Shown here: positions 10,151 through 22,819 of the stretch, one piece after another
Position numbering within the stretch: position 1 is the stretch's first letter
How the letters are laid out: every line of letters begins with the position of its first letter
Source of the DNA: Emiliania huxleyi CCMP1516
Lineage: Eukaryota; Haptophyta; Isochrysidales; Noelaerhabdaceae
Assembly: GCF_000372725.1 (NCBI RefSeq)
Contig: NW_005200722.1
Coordinates: forward strand, 68,156-132,155
Reading direction: 5' to 3'
DNA: 64,000 nucleotides
Notes under the pieces: model-generated
What the model was told of the DNA's origin: nothing
The model's database searches: none
What the model saw: the letters and a program-made list of their open reading frames with translations, nothing else
Position numbers and translations under genes: made by a program

Positions 10151-11329
10151 AGCCTGCATGTGCTCGCGCAACCCCACCCACCTTAGAAGGCAACTCGTTC
10201 ACACTTAGGCATGAGCGCCCGAAACTTGAACGGCGGGCGATAGAAAAAGCCCCGAGACGCGAGAGTCGAATCCATAGGTCGAGAGAGAAGAGCCCAAATC
10301 ACTGTGTGTGACACATTTCTTGTTGGCTTCTAAAAATCTCTCCCTCTCTAGGTCGAACTGGCGACTCATAATGAAACTTGCCGAAACCGCCCTGTGGGGG
10401 CGGCAGCGGCGACCGCCCGGGGGCAGTCGCGGGAATTATGAATTATGTTTAGCGGCTCCCACCCCCCAGGAAAGTTCTGAATCTGATGGACATGTCCTGG
10501 ACTCTTCACTCTTGTCGAAATAGCGTGTAGAGTCGATGCCACAACAGGGAGGGCTGGCTCCGTCCTCCTTATTTATAGCTGGGGGTGAGGTCGTTTTTGT
10601 TTTCTTGATAGTTCTGGGAGTTTAGAAGAGGGGAAAGAGAGGGAGAGGCGGCTGGGGCTGCTTGTCGCGCACACAGTGCTCGAACTTTACCGGTATGTGA
10701 GTTTTTGGCTAATCAAACCCTAGGCCTGCACTAATCAAAAAGTGGTATGGGATACCACCTGCCTCACGGAAACCAAAGCGAGTCCGAGTGCATTTTTGTA
10801 GCTAATAAAATCGGCGAAATCGGCAAAATACCCCGGTATTTTGCGGGGGTATACCTGAAAAACCCAGGTATACCCGGGTAATACCCGCACTTTTGCATGG
10901 CTTCGCCTCCTGGGACCACACCCACAGCCGCTACACTAATCAACACTCCGCATACCACTTTCGCATACCACTATACCACACCACTTCAAAGTTAATCAAA
11001 ATATCACCAAATACCGGTCTCATACCGGTAAAGTTCGAGCACTGCGCGCACACTGGCGCCAGACCGGTATGTGGTAAAATTCACAAAGGGGGTGCTCGTT
11101 CTACGCCATTACGCACTAATCGCACCAAACTGTGCGGTTTTTTTCGCGGTCTGGGGGACAGCCTGAGTGAGAGCTACGGTGAGGTGAAGGGGGAGGCGCC
11201 TAGGCCCAAGTGGCTATAAGGGGGGGGGGGGGGGTGAGGAGAGAGGAGGGGAGAGGGAGAGGGAGAGGGAGAGGGAGAGAGGGGAGACACGGACAAATGG
11301 CACACTGGGCAAACAACAAACTTCACGGG
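10151..11329. other. Gene-free, AT-richer stretch holding a foldback element
   Basis: Apart from the inverted-repeat element at 10675-11043 I see no gene. Base composition is clearly lower in GC than the flanks. A GGGGGTGAGGAGAG-rich purine tract lies at 11219-11285. Confidence 0.6.
10675..11043. mobile_element. MITE-like element with 23-bp terminal inverted repeats
   Basis: The arms at 10675-10697 (agtgctcgaactttaccggt...) and 11021-11043 are exact reverse complements over 23 bp. The interior is AT-richer than the surroundings, repeats actaatcaa and gtggtat/ataccac motifs, and has no reading frame. Length 369 bp. This is the structure of a non-autonomous DNA transposon or foldback element. 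No target-site duplication is obvious at the ends, so the true ends may lie slightly outside. Confidence 0.7.
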
Positions 11330-11654
11330 CTACGCTGGAGACGGCAACGACGGAAGGAGCGACGACAGCGGGCGCAGACTAGAGTCGGGCGCGTCGGAGG
11401 AGTGTTTCGTCGCCGATCGGTGACGGCTCCTCCTCCTCCTCCTCCTCCTCGGCCGCGCCTCACTCGGTCGCCTCTGCCGCGCGGAGCGGCTCGTGTCTGC
11501 TGCTACCTGCTCACGAGGCCGGCTGGGTGTGAGGCGACGCCGGGCACGGGCGGCCCAGCACCTCCCTACCGCCCCACCTCCGCCGCTCCACGCGCGCGCA
11601 TAGTTGCGCCCGAAGCGCGCGAGCTGCAGCGCGCCGCGATAGGCGTCGGAGGCA

Positions 11655-12860
11655 CCTGCAGATAAGAGACAATACGCCTGCCTCTCTCGGCCGCATCTCT
11701 CGGCTGCTTCTCGGCTGCATCTCGGCTGCAGCTCGCCGTCCGCCGCCAGCTGAGGCACCCGCTGCCAAAAGTGCCAGTGCGGGATGCGGTCGATGCCCTC
11801 CACGCCGCTGCGCACGTTGTACGCCATCCCGCCGACCAGGTAGAGCGCGGCGCCGCCGAGGAGCACGCCGAAGAAGGTGGCCGCCCCGGACCCGCCATCG
11901 CGCTGCGGTGCTGTGCAGCGACCGACCGGGCAGGCGGCGGCGGCGCGGACCGTGAGGTTGTACTTGAGGCTGCCGCCGGTGGCTTCGGTGAGGACCGCCT
12001 TTGGAGGTAGGGAGGGGGCGGTGGCGGTGAGGGAGGCTGCGGTGAGGGGCGGTGGCGGTGAGGGAGGCTGCGGTGAGGGGCGGTGGCGGTGAGGGAGGCT
12101 GCGGTGAGGGGCGGTGGCGGTGAGGGAGGCTGCGGTGAGGGTAGCGGTGATGGCGAAGGGAGGGGAGTGGCGAGTGGAGAGGTGGCGGGGCGGGGAGAGG
12201 CCAGAAGGCGAGGGGGAGGGTGGGAGGCGGCAGGGAGGGAGAGGCGGTAGGCGAGGCGGGCGGCGGAGGAGAAAAGAGCGGCGGCGGTCGGCAGGCTGCA
12301 GGGAGAGGCGAGGGGGTGTCTTGTCCGTGTGTCCCTGTGTCGCCATGTGTGCCGCCAGCATCTGTCCTGCGTCCACCCCGCGCCGGTGAGCCCGTCGAGT
12401 CTATCTATCGCAGGACACGCGCCTTTGGGATGGACTTGTCGCAGACGAAGCGGACGACCATCGAGCGGCCCGCCGCGCCCCCCGAGAAGGAGAGAAGCAC
12501 CCCCTCCGCCTCGTTGCCCGGCGAGGCCATGCTCCACGCCGCCGTCGACAGCGATCCGAGCGGCGCGCACTCCTCCCCGCCAGCCTCTGACCGCCAAACC
12601 TGCAGCCCGGCCGGGTCGGAGATGTTGCTCAGTGTCTCGCACTGCCCCGCCTCGATTGGCGACCGGCACACGCCCAGCCAAAAGTGCTCGTCCGGCACCT
12701 CGCCAGCCGCAGCCGCGACCTCAAGGTCGGCGGAGTGCGTGAGCTGCTGGAGCGGCGTGAGGTCCCATGACACACCGGGGCACTCGTTCGGCGCGAAGGT
12801 GCAGTTGATCTCTGCTGAGGCCGAGGCGCCGACGACTAGGGCGAGCGCACGCAAGAGCAT
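11655..12860 (-). CDS. MRH-domain membrane receptor (Atg27 / mannose-6-phosphate-receptor-like)
   Basis: Exon 1 (12860-12423) gives a signal peptide (MLLRALALVVGASASA) and a Cys-rich lumenal domain (INCTFAPNECPGVSWDLTPL ... RFVCDKSIPK). Exon 2 (11998-11737) continues AVLTEATGGSLKYNLTV, a final Cys pair ACPVGRC, a membrane span FFGVLLGGAALYLVGGM and the cytosolic IPHWHFWQRVP motif typical of Atg27 and cation-dependent mannose-6-phosphate receptors. These proteins cycle between Golgi and endosomes. The intron 11999-12422 starts GC and ends AG. A second GC-AG intron (11656-11736) carries gcagccgagatg repeats, and exon 3 starts at 11655 (GASDAYRGALQLARFG). The C-terminus beyond that is unresolved. 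Choice between Atg27 and M6P receptor cannot be made from sequence alone. Confidence 0.72.
12026..12136. repeat. 31-bp tandem array in an intron
   Basis: Three to four copies of a unit reading ggcggtgagggaggctgcgg lie inside intron 11999-12422 of the MRH gene. Confidence 0.85.
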
Positions 12861-13180
12861 GTAGACACACGAGCCTGTTGCGAACCAGTGCGCAGGCTGC
12901 GCTTCCCGCCGAATGCGCTTCCCCTGGCGCGCCTCGGCTGGGCGACGCAAAAAAAGTAGAGTACGAATCGACCGCCGAGAGCAAGAAAAAAAACATGCAC
13001 CCAGCACAAGCGTGCTTCGTCTGTACACATGTGCGCAAGATCTTCTCTTGCTCCGGGCGCATACATTCCGAGCGTCCCGCGTCGAAACCGCGTGTCTGGC
13101 GCGCCCATCGGCCGAGAGCCCCTTCGCGGCCGCGCCTGAAGGACATCGAGTCGAGGGGCGCGTGCGAAGGCAGCGGCTTG
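12861..13180. other. Intergenic, no gene seen
   Basis: Separates the MRH start from the aminotransferase 3' end; both genes are on the minus strand. It should hold the MRH promoter. No reading frame with family features. Confidence 0.5.
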
Positions 13181-14860
13181 CTAGCGGCGGGCCTTTGGCT
13201 CGGGCGACAGCAGGGGCGCGGCGGTGCTGCCGCGGAACTCGAGGGGTGGAAGGTCGCCCCTCTTGGCGAGGGCGACGAGCTCGGTCATCCCCGCCACCGC
13301 CATCTTGAGGTTTGGCCACGCGGGCCCAAAGGACATGCGCAGGTGGTTGATATAGGGCGACTTGTTGAAGCGGCGGCGGTGGAAGGGGTTGACCTGCACA
13401 AACGAGGCCCGGTCAGCCGAGGCGTGGGTGAGACGAGTCCGAGATCTCGGCACGATGCACGTCAAAGAAGATGCCAGGCACCACGATCACCTTTTACAAA
13501 AGGAGGCAGGTCAGCGGGGTGCGGGTGACACGAATCCGAGACCCAAGGCGCGGCGCTCACCTTGAATCGGATGCAATGCTCGAAAAAGATGACGCCGTTG
13601 TTGAGGGGCGGCGGTAGCTCGCTCACGTCGGCCCACAGGTAGAAGGTCGCCTTGGGCGTGAGGACCTTGATGCCGAGCTCGTTGAGCGCCTGGAGCATTG
13701 ACGCGTCACATTAAGCCGGTGGTTGGTCTCCTCTAGGGGAAAGGGTCTAGGAAGGGTCACCTTGAGCATGAAGTCCCGCTTGAGCCGGAAATGCGCCTGC
13801 ACGCATTGGGTAGCGCTTGAGGAGAGTCTGACCTACGAGAAGATCTCTTATCTCGTAGGATATCGCCTGCAGCGCGAGCGCGTCCTCCTCGACAAACTTG
13901 GGGTCGAGCAGCGGAATGCCAGCAATCTGCAGCGGATGCGGCGCGCCGCCGTCCATGAAGGAGCCGATCGCCGAGAGCGCGTCCACGCAGTGCTTGGGGC
14001 CGACCACCCAGCAGACGCGCCATCCAGGGAGCCGCCAGTTCTTGGTCAGCCCGTTGATGATGCAGATGGGGTCAACGTTGACGTCGTGCACAAATTCAGC
14101 GGAGGACATCGTGTGGAAGGGTCGTGTGTCGCCAGGCAGCTTGTCCTCGTACATGTAGTGTGAGTAGAACTCGTCCATCATGAAGAGGCATGACTCATCC
14201 CGCGCAAGCTCAACCCAGTCCGAGAGCTCCTTCCCCTCCACCACGTGCCTACTCGCACAGAGAGGTGTGAGGTGACGCCGTACACGCCAATGTTTTTTTG
14301 TCATCCCAGTTTGCCCGTTCGGGTTTCCCGGGTTGCTCAGGAGCATCGCACCAATCCCGTGATGGGCGATCCTGCGGTGCAGAGAAGAGAGTTTGCTGAT
14401 TGGTGGCTTGGCCGGAGCGGGGTGGGCGCGGGGTGGGTCAAATTGGGCGCCTCTCTTTTAGGTAGTCGGCGCTCGCATAGCCCTCCTGGTCCTTGCTGAT
14501 AGCGATGGGTGCAATCCCGTCGAAGGCACCGAGAAGCTGCGAGTACGCGGTGTAGTCGGGGGTGAAGTAGCCGCAGTTGACATTCGTCAGCGTCGCCATC
14601 AGCCGGCAGAGGCCTGACCGACCGCCCGACGTGATTGCGACATTCTGCCACGTGTACTGGCTCTTTTTGCCCTGGCGGAAGAAATGGTTGTAGTAGCTGG
14701 CAACCGCCTGCCGGAAGACCTTTTCGCCGTTGGTGTCGGCATACTCGTTAACCTCGGGGTTGAGGTCGACCTTGAGACCCGAGCGGTCGGGCTGGTCGGG
14801 TATCTCTGCTGTCTCCGGAGCGCCCTGCTGCTCGCCCGCATCCTCGAGGGCCACACCGAC
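13181..14860 (-). CDS. PLP-dependent class I/II aminotransferase, N-terminus missing
   Basis: Eight exons can be read on the minus strand: 14860-14451, 14371-14315, 14248-13867, 13796-13761, 13689-13561, 13490-13461 and 13393-13181, plus a missing first exon. Key motifs: QQGAPETAEIP, LLSNPGNPNG, the aspartate loop MMDEFYSHYMY, and the PLP lysine segment GLTKNWRLPGWRVCW; then AHFRLKRDFMLK, TFYLWADVSELP, VIVVPGIFFD and HLRMSFGPAW. This is the order of the aspartate/kynurenine/alanine-type aminotransferases. It transfers amino groups to 2-oxo acids; the substrate is not predictable. Introns are 66-79 nt, three or more with GC donors. The first readable exon begins after a tag acceptor at 14861 and no start exon was found before the ankyrin gene, so the gene may be 5'-truncated or share space with the plus-strand frame at 14684-15070. 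Confidence 0.8.
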
Positions 14861-15070
14861 CTATCGAAGCTCCTCTTCATCGCCCGCCGGCCTGTCCCCA
14901 CCGCGGCCGCCCTCTCGCACCGGTCGCAGAGCGGCTACGTTGCCATCATCGCCGTGCTCTCCGTGGTGTGGTCGGTGGCGCTCTCTCTCGTGACGTACAA
15001 CGAGAAGTTGTACCTCTGGTGGTGTCGCGAGCGCTTGTGGGGGCTGACGTTGGATTGCGCGTCGGTGTAG
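14684..15070 (+). CDS. Possible small membrane protein overlapping the aminotransferase 5' end
   Basis: The plus frame has strong third-position GC from about 14810 onward and a clear membrane span (GYVAIIAVLSVVWSVALSL) followed by VTYNEKLYLWWCRERLWG and a stop at 15068-15070. Upstream of 14860 it runs antisense to the conserved aminotransferase exon, so only the downstream part is likely to be coding. It could be the last exon of an unseen gene. No family recognised. Confidence 0.35.
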   Translation: MVVVAGNRLPEDLFAVGVGILVNLGVEVDLETRAVGLVGYLCCLRSALLLARILEGHTDLSKLLFIARRPVPTAAALSHRSQSGYVAIIAVLSVVWSVALSLVTYNEKLYLWWCRERLWGLTLDCASV

Positions 15071-15146
15071 CAGCAGAAATAAAAGAAAGAAAACAAACGG
15101 AAGTGACATGAAAAGGTAAAATTCTTCTTTCCGATGCCGCCCTACT

Positions 15147-16467
15147 GTGGGTGACCTGGCCTTGCTGCGCGCCCTCCTCTCCGGGCGACGGACGCGCGAC
15201 TCATCGCTCACGGCCCAGCTCAACGCGCGGCTCGATACCGAGAAGCAGGACACGCTGCTGACCTGGGCTGCTCGTCACGGGCACGCCGAGGCGGTGCGGC
15301 TGCTGCTCGAGGGGCGTTGGGGCGGCTGACGGGGACGACGCCTCCGCTCTGCTCCTCGCGTGCGAGAAGGAATGCCCCGAGTGCGTCAGACTGCTTCTCG
15401 AGGCCAATGCGGCGGTCGACCAAGCCGACACCAGAGGCGTCACACCGCTGTACATCACGTGCCACCGAGGCCACCTCGAGATTGCCCGGCTGCTGCGCGG
15501 CGCTGGCGCAGCGGTCGGCCAAGTCATGGACGGCGGCTTTACGCCGCTGCACATGGCGTGCCGGAACGGCTACGTCGAGATCGTTCGGCTGCTCCTCGGG
15601 GCCAGTGCGGCGGTCAATCAGGCCGGGGCGAGCGGCGCCACGCCGCTATTCATCGCGTGTAAGAGGGGCCACGTCGACATCGTCCGGCTGCTTCTCGAGG
15701 CCAGCGCGGCGGTCAATCAGGCCAAGAAGAGCGGCGCCACGCCGCTGTACATTGCGTGCCAGAAGGGCCACGTCGACATCGTCCGGCTGCTTCTCGAGGC
15801 CAGCGCGGCGGTTAACCAGGCAGCAGAGAACGGCGCCACGCCGCTGCTCATCGCGTGTCGGAGGGGCCACGTCGACATCGTCCGGCTGCTTCTCGAGGCT
15901 GGCGCAGCGGTTGGCCAAGCCATGAACAACGGCGCCACGCCGCTGCTCATCGCGTGCCAGGAGGGCCACCTCGAGGTCGCCAAGCTCCTCTCCTCCTACG
16001 GCGCCTCCCGCGCCGCGGTGCCGCCCTCCGGCACGCCCGAGGAGATCGCAAACCGCGAAGGCCACGCCGACCTCGCCGCCTGGCTAGTCGCCAGCCGCGG
16101 CTGGACGCCGCTCGCGCACCTTGAGAACCTCACCCCCTCCCGCGCGCTCTCCCTGCTGCGCAGCGGCGCAAGTGTGCACGAGGGCGAGCCGACGCCGCTG
16201 CAGCGCGCCGCGGGCGGCGAGGGCGAGGCGGCGGCGCTGATCCTGCGGGCGGCGGCGCCGTGGTCGCCGGCAAGCCACTGGCTCTTCCCTGCGGCGGCCC
16301 GCGCGCGGGCGGCGCTCCTCGTCCTCTCGCTCTACGAGATCCACGAGCGGCACCATCTCGACTCGGCAGGAAACACGAAAGGCATCGCGGCGCTCGACTT
16401 TAGCGCGTGCGTGCTGCGCTTCGCGATCACGCGCGAGACTGAGTACAGGGGAGCTGCGGTTTGTTGA
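15147..16467 (+). CDS. Ankyrin-repeat protein with an apparent one-base frame break
   Basis: Eight or more ankyrin repeats of the type GATPLLIACRRGHVDIVRLL, the 99-bp DNA repeats being 85-95% alike between 15610 and 15960. The C-terminal part (GWTPLAHLENLTPSRALSLL, then APWSPASHWLFPAAARARA) is a conserved tail of large algal ankyrin families. The N-terminal reading (GDLALLRALLSG ... RLLLEG) and the rest are joined only by changing frame near 15315, where GGGGCGTTGGGGCGG makes an indel plausible. The frame upstream of 15147 is not settled and a GTG is the first start seen; an ATG at 15135 is out of frame. Ankyrin repeats bind protein partners; no enzymatic domain is present. Confidence 0.78.
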
Positions 16468-16494
16468 TTCTTGTTGGCGCACTTGGAGCACTTG

Positions 16495-16808
16495 GAGTGC
16501 AGTGGGTCGTCTTTCCTCACATAGCGGCCACTCCTCGGATCGCTGGACGCTGGTCGAGCGGCCCGATGGGGAGGAGTGGGGCGGACTACGGGGATCGGCC
16601 TCTTACACCGCCCTTCCTTGCAGCGAGCCCCCTCCAACCCACCTGCGCTAGGTCTCGGGTTTGACGCATGGGGTCACTCCCGCGAAACTCGTGAACTAGC
16701 CGGGGCAGTCGGAGAAGGGGCAACTCCGTGCACTGACGGTCGGCCGTCAGAAACCACGCGCCTGCGTGGATCGCGTCACACCAATCCTCGCTACCAAGGC
16801 GGCCAAAG
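16495..16808 (+). repeat. Dispersed repeat R1, copy 1 (internally deleted), upstream of Nup43
   Basis: Shares long near-identical blocks with 46843-47335 and 58261-58800 (both in reverse orientation on the plus strand). It includes the segment gacgcatggggtcactcccg and a perfect hairpin tgacggtcggccgtca. Relative to the other copies it lacks about 85 bp between atcgggc and cgctcgacc. It ends about 65 bp before the Nup43 start codon and lies in the sense orientation of that gene. Confidence 0.85.
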
Positions 16809-16871
16809 GCTATCACTGCCGCCACAATTCTTTTTCGAGGCTCCGGGGTGCGCCGCTTCCCGCTCAACGAC

Positions 16872-19050
<2,179 letters not shown>

Positions 19051-19778
19051 GCGAGGCCCCTCTCGCCGTCGCGTGCCCTCGGGCGCGGCGGCGCCCAGGC
19101 AGACGGCCAGACGCACACACTTGGAGAGGGCTGAGTGCAGCGGCGAAGGGAGTGCTTGGACGGGTCTGTGCGTCGCTCGCTCCTGGCTGTCGGCGCGACG
19201 TCCTGGCCCGCCCTGCCATGATCGAACCCAGCGTGGGCTCTGTAGAGCCCAGTACCATGTTTTATTGGGAGGTGTTCCTCCTGGGGTCCGAGACTCACTG
19301 CTGTCTCGCCGCCCGCCTGGCACATACACAGGCTACGCACGTGCAGACTGAGAGATAGAGTTAGAGAGTCTCTCGCGGGGCGCCCCCGGAGCCCGGTACC
19401 CGGAACCCCGGTCGTCACCCCACAAGATCCAAGTTCGTGACCGTTTTCCGTTTGAGGATTGAGCAAGAGCATGTCTCAAAAAAGACAAAACGCCAGCGTC
19501 TCGGTGTCTCTCGCGTGGTTCTTCACTCACGTAAATCTCTGATTAATCTGCACGTAATGGGTTGCGCGGACACCGGACGACCCCGCCATAATAACAGTGT
19601 ACAAGAAATCAGGCGTCGCGCACAGAGTCGATGGCACGGGGCACGCGTCTAGGCTGCACCCTCACGCTCGACACTACTTGACGGCTCGACGGCTTCTCCT
19701 CAGGGGAGAGACCGCGAGAAATAGGGACGACGTCGGCGCGCTCGCCTTCGCAGCGCGCCGCAGCGAGAGCTCTACCAC
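19051..19778. other. Intergenic between convergent genes, no gene seen
   Basis: 3' flanks of Nup43 (+) and of the small minus gene at 19779. No reading frame with recognisable features. Confidence 0.5.
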
Positions 19779-20162
19779 TCACTCCAGAGTGAAGATGCCG
19801 AGATCCTCGTACGGTGGTGGGTCGGGCCAGTCGACTGGCTCCGCCTCGCATGGCACCCATGCTTCGCCTCTGCCCCACGCCAGCAGCTCGTTGTCGCGGG
19901 CGATTTGCTCGGCCTCTTCCTTCTTCACCAGAGCCTCAAGGAGGCGCAAGAGTCGGGCGTCAGAATCCTCCTCCGTCTCGGCCAGCATGTCGTGCACTGA
20001 TGTCGGGCTAAGCAGCGACCTGGGAGGTACGATGGTACCCGATCGGCGGCGCCGGAAGGGGGCAACTATCGGGCCCATGGACCGCTCGTCGCTGAAGAAT
20101 GGTGAGCCAAGACGCTGGGGCTGGTTGTGGAGAACGCACGAGGGGGTTACGGTCGGATGCAT
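19779..20162 (-). CDS. Small acidic hypothetical protein
   Basis: 127 residues from ATG 20162 to TGA 19779-19781. An alternative GTG start at 20198 would add 12 residues. A basic/Ser N-terminal half (FRRRRSGTIVPPRSLL) precedes an acidic helix (DMLAETEEDSDARLLRLLEA) and a C-terminal segment rich in Trp, Pro and Glu. No signal peptide and no membrane span. Family not recognised. Codon use is consistent with a real gene. Confidence 0.5.
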   Translation of the reverse strand: MHPTVTPSCVLHNQPQRLGSPFFSDERSMGPIVAPFRRRRSGTIVPPRSLLSPTSVHDMLAETEEDSDARLLRLLEALVKKEEAEQIARDNELLAWGRGEAWVPCEAEPVDWPDPPPYEDLGIFTLE

Positions 20163-20563
20163 CTCGGTCCGAGTTGGCCTCCAGTCTCGGACTTCCACGA
20201 AATGTGAGCTGATTTTTTTATTCTACGAAAAGGCAGAATTTTTTTAGAACTGAGAGTCTGAGTGGCGCGTGGGCGGAGGTGATGAGCGCGGAGGCGGCAG
20301 CAGCGCGCAGCGCGGCAGCGGAGAGCGGAGCCGGAGGTGGCCGAAAAAACCGTTAAGCGTTATGCAAAAATACACAGAGAAAAAATGGGTCTGTACGAGC
20401 GATGCGCCGTTGCCGCACCGCTTTGGTACCCCGGCCCGCCTCGCACGTACAGCCGCCGGCTCCGCGTAGGTAGCGGCTAGGGTAGCGGTTTCGGCGGCCT
20501 CGCTCAAGCAACCTGCCTCTCCGGTCTCGCCTACCCGCACTGCGCCTCTTCTGCCCTCCCCTC
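20163..20563. other. Intergenic, no gene seen
   Basis: Upstream region of the 19779 gene (A/T-rich patch at 20205-20250) and 3' flank of the J-domain/Tudor gene. Confidence 0.5.
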
Positions 20564-22644
20564 TCACGCCCCCTCCGCCGCCTCAGCCTCCGCCTCCGCC
20601 TCCGCCTCCGCCTCCGCCTCCGCCTCCGGCGGCAGCGGCGTGCCGGGAGGCGTGCCGGGGCCCTCCGCCTCCGCCTCCTCCTCCGCCGCCGCCTGCTCCT
20701 TCTTCTTGAAGACTTCGCCCGTCTCGTCGTTGGCCGCCTCCTCCACCGCCTCCTCCACCGCCTCCTCCTCCGCCTCCTCCTCCGCCTCCTCCTCCGCCTC
20801 CTCCTCCTCCGCCGCCTCCTCCGCCTCCTCCTCCGCCGCCTCCTCCGCTGCCTCCTCCACCGCCTCCGCCGCCGCCTCCGCCGCCGCCTCGGCCACCTCT
20901 GTCGCCTCAGCCTCAGCCGCCTCAGCCTCCGCCTCTGCCTGCTGCGGAGAGGGCTGCGCCGCCGGTGCCGCCTCCGCCGGCGCCTCCGCCTCGACCTACA
21001 AGGCGGCGCTCTTCAGTCGATGGACTGACGAGAAGAAGGGCGCGAGCACGACTTCAGACTCGACCTGGAATGCCTCCTCGTCGAGGAAGTGCTGCCGCTC
21101 GTCGCCGTCCGTGTACAAGACGGTGCTCTCGCCGCTCTCGCCGTCCACCTCGCGCACCTGCTCACAGCTAGAGGCGTGAAGAGACGCGGCACACCACGGC
21201 CCAGCCCAAACTCGCCCGGTCAACGGACCAGCGCTCGATGACTACATCTCGACCACATCTTGCCTGCCTCTCGGCTACATCTCGACTACATCTTGGTTGC
21301 ATCTCGGCTGCCTCTCGGCTGCCTCTCGGCTGCATCTCGGCTGCATCTCGGCGGGATCTCGCGCGCCTCGCCGATGTACCACCGCCGCTCCTCGGGCCAG
21401 TAGACGCGCACTCGCCGCCCCGGCGCCACGTCGCTCGCAGTGCCGTCCGCCCAGCGCGCGCGGAAGCGGCCGCCCGTCAGCGCCTGGGGCGGGCGGAGGA
21501 AGGGTCTCGGACAGGTCGAGGACAGGTCCAGGAAAGTGCCGCCAGGCGACCTCCTCGGGGGCGGGGGCGGGGGCGGAGGCGGAGGAGCGAGAGCGGGTGG
21601 GGGCGGGACCCTCGGCGCCAGACAGCGCCTGGAGGGAGGGAAGGGGAAGGGGGGGGGGGGGGGTCAGACGAGCGCTCCAAGGCGAATTTGGTGGTGGTGG
21701 TGGTGGTGGTGGTGTGGTGCTGGTGGTGGTGGTGGTGGTGGTGGGTGGGTGGGTGGGTGGATGGGGGGGGGGTGGGGGGGGCAACTCCCGCGCCCCCACA
21801 AACTCGGGCCGCGAGCGGTACGTGCGGTCGGGCGAGGCGAGGCGGTAGGCGTAAAAGTCGCCCCCCGACCCCGACCCCGACCAGACCGCCTTCTTGCGCG
21901 GCTTCCAGTGCACAGCCCACTCCTCGCCCACGCCCACCGTCGCCTCGGCGGCACTCTTCTCCTCCTTGAAGCGCTGCACCGCCGCCAGCAGCTGGGACAG
22001 CAGCGCCGCCTCCGCAGCGCCGAGCCCCGGCTCCTGACGCCTCGCCTATTCAGGACGAGTTCGTCACTCGAAATGATCCAGCGCCGGTGCGGGATCGGCC
22101 GCATGGGCGCCGGCTTGGGCGCCGGCTTTGGCTTTGCCGCCGCCGCCTTTGGCTTCGCCGCCGCCTTTGGCTTCGCCGCCGCCGCCGCCGCGCTGCGGCG
22201 CTGCGGCTGCGGCTGCCGTGACTGCGGCGGCCGCGCCTGCGCCGCCGGCTTGGCCCGCTTCGGCGATGGCTCTGGAGGCCGAGCTGCCTTCTGCGGCGCC
22301 AACTTGGCGCGCTTTCCCGCCATTGCCGGCTTGCTGGCCGGCGCCCGCTTTGCGGGCCGCGGCTGCTGTGCCGGGGCGGGCGGAGCTGGCCGTGGCGGAG
22401 GCGGCGCGCGTCGCGCGACGATGGACTTGAGCGCGCCACGCGCCTCGTGCACCTTCTGGAAGGCTGCCTGCGATCTCCCCGCCTCTGCTGAACTCCGGTC
22501 GGGGTGGAGGAGCTTGGCGAGAGCGCGGTACGCTTGGCCGACGTCCGCCTCTGTCCAGGTGCTCGGATTGACGCCGAGGATGGCGACCGCAGTTCGCGAA
22601 CTCTCGACGTGGAGTATGGCGTCCTCCGACGTCGCCCACTGCAT
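20564..22644 (-). CDS. J-domain / MBD-like / Tudor-like chromatin protein
   Basis: ATG 22644 opens MQWATSEDAILHV and a DnaJ domain (VNPSTWTEADVGQAYRALAK, then LLHPDRSS with the HPD triad), followed by a long Lys/Ala/Pro linker (KPKAAAKPKAAAAKPKP). After a short intron near 22040-22075 the frame continues EPGLGAAEAALLSQLLAAVQ and a module EWAVHWKPRKKAVWS ... DFYAYRLASPDRTYRSRPEF that looks like an MBD/TAM-type DNA-binding fold. A Tudor-like module is split by intron 21158-21366: RVRVYWPEERRWYIGE|VREVDGESGESTVLYTD. Intron 20996-21064 then leads to a Glu/Ala-rich tail ending at 20564. Probable nuclear role, with the J domain engaging Hsp70. The joining of the J domain to the later modules as one gene is inferred from spacing and matching splice phases, so two adjacent genes remain possible. 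Confidence 0.6.
21238..21362. repeat. catctcggctg-type array in intron 21158-21366
   Basis: Ten or so degenerate units (gcatctcggctg, gcctctcggct, acatctcgact). The array fills the intron that splits the Tudor-like module. Confidence 0.9.
21651..21780. repeat. G-run, (TGG)n and (GGGT)n simple repeats
   Basis: Low-complexity tract in an intron of the J-domain/Tudor gene. Confidence 0.95.
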
Positions 22645-22819
22645 CGAAGAGGACTGGCGGAAAGCTGCGGAAGCGCCAATCAGGGCGGAGCAGAAAGAAA
22701 ACAAAGGGCCCGGTTGTCTCTTTTCTGAGAGCTCGATACCTGTCCCCCTGATCGTCCTTCCAAAATCCTGCTCGTGCAGGTGGGGACCTTGTCCTCGTCC
22801 CATCCCTCGTTTGGCGTGT

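Noticed and set aside
14861-15253. Minus frame as N-terminal exon of the aminotransferase
   Set aside because: Its stop coincides with the acceptor tag at 14861 and its frame does not join the enzyme; composition is shadow-like.
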